Source of the DNA: Ancistrus triradiatus | Taxonomy: Eukaryota > Chordata > Actinopteri > Siluriformes > Loricariidae | Length of the DNA: 64,000 nucleotides | Direction: 5' to 3' | Assembly (NCBI GenBank): GCA_025084515.1 | Contig: JAJAGP010000089.1 | Location: 210,001-274,000 of the forward strand | Shown: positions 59,945 through 64,000 of the stretch, one piece after another | Layout: every line of letters begins with the position of its first letter | Numbering within the stretch: position 1 is the stretch's first letter | The notes under the pieces: generated by a model | Seen by the model: the letters and a program-made list of their open reading frames with translations, nothing else | Told to the model about the DNA's origin: nothing | Databases searched by the model: none | Position numbers and translations under genes: made by a program

Positions 59945-60369
59945 TACAGAAGAACGATGTTGAGAATTGTTTTTCTTTACAAATTAAACCCACTCAGCCT
60001 TTTTTTGCACCCAAATTTGAACAAAAATTATATTCGAAATAGAATTATACAGTTACTTTGATTGTGTTCTGCATTAAATTATTGTTAGTACAGTATTTCG
60101 TCGATAATCAATCAGTACACAGACTAGAGGCGTCTTTATCCATCCTATGTAGTGCACTAGAATAACAATGAGCGAGAGATTTGGGATCAAGCCGATAAGT
60201 ACCGCTCGCTGGCAGCAGAGGGCGCCGTGCGTCACCTGGAACAGGAAGCCGCGCTCTGGTGTGTCTTCTCTCCTTGGACGAAATGGGTCAGAGAGAATAC
60301 AGACTGTAGTTTAAATTGCACTTAATAAACACCCCGAATTCATCCGTTAAAGAATAATAATTAAGGAAA
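59945..60369 (+). promoter_or_regulatory. wdr90-rhot2 spacer and rhot2 5' region
   Basis: About 430 bp between the wdr90 poly(A) signal and the rhot2 ATG. It becomes GC-richer toward rhot2. Near 60209-60227 it has ggcagcagagggcgccg, close to the CTCF core. No other gene seen. Confidence 0.45.
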
Positions 60370-61003
60370 ATGAAGCGTGACGTGCGGATCCTGCTGTTAG
60401 GAGAACGTAAGTACGGACTGAAGCTGCTCGAGCTGAGCTGACTACAATTTTAGCCGTTAGCCCCACCAAAACTGTAATATTCTAAACTTATTTTAATAAG
60501 CTGTAGATAGAAATGCGTATACTGTTCGTTTTAGCTAACTAAATGGCAGTTTAATTTATTGGTATGAGTTTGTCATGCGTTAGGTAGATAAAAAATCCGA
60601 TTTAGAGGCAAACTTGAACTTACCTGATTGGATGTGTTCCAAATTGGCTCCACACTCCCTTTATAGGTGCACTACGTACGCTTTAGCGTAATGGCGTTCC
60701 TACCCTCCGTAGTGCCCCTCAGATCAATTTGTGATTCCGCAGTTGAACGCTGTTAGCGCGTCCTTGGATTGTTTTTTCGAAATTATGTTACTACAGATAT
60801 GCAGTTCTGTTTGTAAGTATTTTATAAAGTAATTATCATGATTAGTTTAACATTTAGAGGAAAAAAATAGTCCTGGCGAATACGTGCCGTTGTTTTGGAT
60901 TCAGAGCTAACTAGCTAATGGGCTAAATCTTGACAAGGTGTGAAACTGTTGTGTGTTTCACAAAAGGGGTAGGGCATAAATGTTCGGTTCTACTCTAATA
61001 AAC

Positions 61004-61067
<64 letters not shown>

Positions 61068-63789
61068 TGTTCTCCATTCTCATTCCAGCCAAAGTAGGGA
61101 AGACGTCTCTCATCATGTCCCTGGTGGGAGAGGAGTTCCCTGAGGAGGTGAGCAGTCATACAGGGTCCAACCAATCGATATGTAAATAACCAGATTAACC
61201 TGTGTGCTAGTGAAACGGACAGGGCGTGGCACACGTCCCCTACTACCTGTATGGTAATGTAGATGAGGTGTTTTTGGTTAGGTTCCCCTCCGTGCAGAGG
61301 AGATCACCATACCGGCAGACGTGACGCCCGAGAAAGTGCCCACACACATCGTGGATTACTGCGGTAAGTGTGTGTGCAGGGTCACAGCCGTAATGGTAAC
61401 CCGCGCATCATAAGGGCTGCACTTACTAAGTTACAGAAAGATAAAAACGCAGCAGCGAATTGGAAACGTACCGGCGAATAGGATCTGCAAACGCAGCATT
61501 CGGTACAATACAGGAAAAAAGTATGTAGAGTATGAAAAAAGACAGAAGATAATCGGCATAGGCAAGATTACGTTGGTTAATGGTTTTGTATGATGGTTTC
61601 GAATAATTTCCGATTATTTGCCCGACTTTGATACAGTATGATATGGAACTGTAGCAGCAAATGGTTCAGAAAGGGGGAAAAATCATAGAAATCCCTTCTG
61701 TAGCTTTTCCAAACCAGCTCTGTCCTTCCTTTGCTTCGTAGATTTTTCGTTAGTCATGGTTCCACAGACACTCGGTCCCACTGCTGTCTGAATACTTACC
61801 TTCTTACATTAATAAAGTTCAAGCAGAAGAATCTGGGGCTGGCATTGGCGTGGAGCTAGATATCGTTACGTGTCGGGGGCGTGAGCGCCGTGTGGTTTGG
61901 TGGAAGCGTGGTTACCCGTTTGGTTACTTTTGCAGAAAGCGAGCAGTCAGAGGACGTGCTGCGGGACGAGATATTTAAGGTAAGCAGGATTAAATTCGGT
62001 TCAGTCAGTCGTACCCTGCTCAGTTATGGAGTGTGTTCATCACCGGTGTTTTGTTTTTCAGGCCAACGTGGTGTGTGTGGTGTACGATGTAACGCAAGAA
62101 GACACCATCGATAAGGTACCACCTTCTCTTTCTCGTATAAACCAGACGTCCTTTTTATTTCGCCCATGTCCCAGGTAGAATTTTTAACCTTCGATCTAAT
62201 ATTTAGCATTAAAGACAAGCTTGCATGTTACATTCAATGGGAAAACATCATAGTTAAACAGGTATTAAATGTTTTATGCTGATCGTTGTAGTATGTTATT
62301 ACACTGTGGCCAGATGATATAAAATACATCTTGGGTATTAAATCTTCCCGGACCCCTGGCCAGTCGTTTGATGTTTGCGCCTGGATTCCTATGCCATGGA
62401 GTTTTGTGAGTCTCGGAGATCGTACGGCGGACGTTAAGTGATGCATTCCTGTGTTTTGTCTTCTCTGTCAGATCAGGACCAAATGGATCCCGCTGGTGAA
62501 CGGGGGAGCCGAGAAAGGCAACAAGTACGACCCGCACTGTCCTGGACCCGTACATTTACTTACGATTACTTAATGCAGAGATTAAAACGTAATAGAAGTA
62601 GTATAATATATTATAATTACTCTCTGATCTGTGAATGAGAACGGCATTAAGTTCAGGGGCGTAACGATACTATCTGCTCACGATTTGATCCGATTTAGGT
62701 ACGATCTTATTCCTTCTGAAGTGTTAACCATGCTGGTTTTCTCGAATAAGGTTTTTAAAGAAAAACCGCGCTTTGAAAGCAGGTTTCAAACGTAAATAAA
62801 ATGTTCTATTGTAACTTCAGCTCATCTTAAATATTTCTGACGAATAACATTTCAAAGTAGTGTCCTTCTCTTGCATAAACATTTAAATGACAAGAAATGA
62901 GGAGTTTTAAATGTGTGGGAGCCTGGTGTGATTGCCCTCTAGTGTTCAAAGCATGCAATCGCATCAGATGTTGTTCATGTCTGCCATGCAGGCGCGTGTT
63001 TCATTTCTGCGTTGCGATGCATCGTTGCGCCCCTCAGTCATGTCGTGGCCGTAGGCATGAGCGGGATGAGTAGCTGCTTTATTCGTACCCTGTGTACAGC
63101 GTGTACGGTAGATACGCAAATATTTCGGCACCCCCGCGCTACTAAGCGTCGCCTCTGGCAGGGATCAAACGTACCACGAAACACACGAGCATTTTCGTTT
63201 CTTTATTTTCTGTGCATTAAAATGTGCAGAAATGTTGTCGTGTTTACCTATAATAATAATAATAATAATAATAATCGTTCAGATGTCTCGAGGCCTTGAT
63301 TGTTCCTTTTTGCTGGCCGTAGGATTCCCATCATCCTGGTGGGGAACAAATCTGACCTGCGCTCCGGGAGCTCGATGGAAAGCATCCTGCCCATCATGAA
63401 CCAGTTCTCAGAGATCGAGACCTGTGTGGAGGTGAAGCGCCCTCTGCTGGACAAATCACATAAATCAATTACTTTCTAACGCACTTGCAATTAGAATTTG
63501 TTTGTTTTTTGAGGGGAGTAACACAGATGTTTTTTTCTGAGACGGCCCGAGTGTGTTTGGTGTGAATATTGTTTGTGTGTCCGTAGTGCTCGGCAAAGAA
63601 CCTGAAAAACATCTCCGAACTTTTCTACTACGCTCAGAAAGCTGTGCTGCACCCGACAGCGCCGCTGTACGACCCCGAGGACAAACAGGTACACACACTC
63701 TAACACACACACACACTCAGCCTTATTACACAAACATAATCCAGTTCTTTTATAGTAAAATATTTCTACATCAGCGTTTCGTTATTTTA

Positions 63790-63828
<39 letters not shown>

Positions 63829-63928
63829 GCTGAAGCCACAGTGTGTGCGTGCCCTCACTCGGATCTTTAACATATCTGATCAGGACAACGATCGGATCCT
63901 CAGCGACGCCGAGCTCAACTGCTTTCAG
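60370..63928 (+). CDS. rhot2: Mitochondrial Rho GTPase 2 (Miro2), first 9 exons, runs off the window
   Basis: Tail-anchored outer mitochondrial membrane GTPase that couples mitochondria to motor adaptors and senses calcium through EF-hands. Exons: 60370-60406, 61089-61147, 61282-61363, 61936-61979, 62062-62115, 62472-62524, 63323-63431, 63587-63688, 63830-63928; phases are continuous and give 213 residues of a protein usually about 620 long. Visible parts of the N-terminal Rho-like domain are the P-loop GEPKVGKTS (11-19), GNKSDL (G4) and CSAKNL (G5). The last exon begins the first EF-hand/hidden-EF unit, with DQDNDRILSDAEL. The start MKRDVRILLLGE matches the family and has no competing upstream ATG in phase. 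The second GTPase domain and membrane anchor lie beyond the window. RHOT2 is preferred over RHOT1 because it neighbours wdr90, as in mammals. Confidence 0.93.
61003..61064. repeat. (GT)n microsatellite in rhot2 intron 1
   Basis: About 60 bp of (GT)n ending 24 bp before the acceptor at 61088/61089. Confidence 0.95.
62654..63036 (+). mobile_element. Non-autonomous DNA transposon in rhot2 intron 6
   Basis: Left end caggggcgtaacgatac; the right end, read in reverse, is gaggggcgcaacgatgc, giving a terminal inverted repeat of about 15 bp with few mismatches. The inside carries ctctagtgttcaaag and aatcgcatcagatg, shared with the copy at 16533-17010. The ends look hAT-like. No transposase. Confidence 0.7.
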
Positions 63929-64000
63929 GTAACGCCAAACAAACTGATTATAAACAAAACACTTTAAATTACAAAACTGGTTCTTGTTAGGACTTAAGTG

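Overview
This window looks like ordinary nuclear DNA of a ray-finned fish. It has multi-exon genes with GT-AG introns, very dense (GT)n/(CA)n microsatellites, tRNA-derived SINEs, short non-autonomous DNA transposons, and gene contents that match vertebrate chromosome 16p-type genes. I see no prokaryotic, viral or plasmid feature. Gene names come from recognising the translated proteins by family knowledge. Exon borders were worked out by hand from GT/AG signals and reading-frame continuity, so they are predictions.

Layout, left to right. (1) 1-3.5 kb: AT-rich triplet repeat, a pyrimidine-rich tract and probable 3' UTR. (2) 3.55-9.52 kb, minus strand: sbk1, an SH3-binding-domain serine/threonine kinase in four coding exons, with a GC-rich promoter at 9.4-10 kb. 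(3) 9.5-15.3 kb: intergenic, mostly simple repeats. (4) 15.28-21.46 kb, plus strand: a complete 12-exon gene I cannot name. It encodes a predicted type I membrane protein of 886 residues with a signal peptide, three lamin-tail-like (LTD) repeats outside the cell, one membrane helix and a short cytosolic tail. (5) 21.5-25.0 kb: 3' UTR, microsatellites and a duplicated SINE-containing block. (6) 25.04-36.07 kb, plus: nlrc3, a NOD-like receptor with CARD-like region, NACHT ATPase and a leucine-rich repeat array built from thirteen 84-nt exons. (7) 36.40-41.43 kb, minus: cluap1/ift38, a ciliary IFT-B subunit, tail-to-tail with nlrc3. (8) 42.56-59.80 kb, plus: wdr90/poc16, a CFAP20-domain plus WD40 centriole protein in 43 exons, head-to-head with cluap1. 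(9) 60.37 kb to the window edge, plus: rhot2 (Miro2), a mitochondrial outer-membrane GTPase; only its first nine exons are present.

The nlrc3-cluap1 pair and the wdr90-rhot2 pair are each adjacent in mammals too (human 16p13.3), but there the pairs lie far apart; here they join. That makes cluap1 and wdr90, both cilium/centriole genes, divergent neighbours with about 1.1 kb between start codons. That spacer holds a sequence fitting the RFX X-box consensus, a ZNF143-like site and a CRE-like core.

The points most worth checking are the unnamed extracellular LTD-repeat protein, a one-base frame conflict in wdr90 next to the longest (GT)n tract, the systematic use of (TG)n in place of a polypyrimidine tract before 3' splice sites, the APE-to-AAE change in sbk1, overlapping poly(A) signals between nlrc3 and cluap1, and several transposon copies shared between introns.
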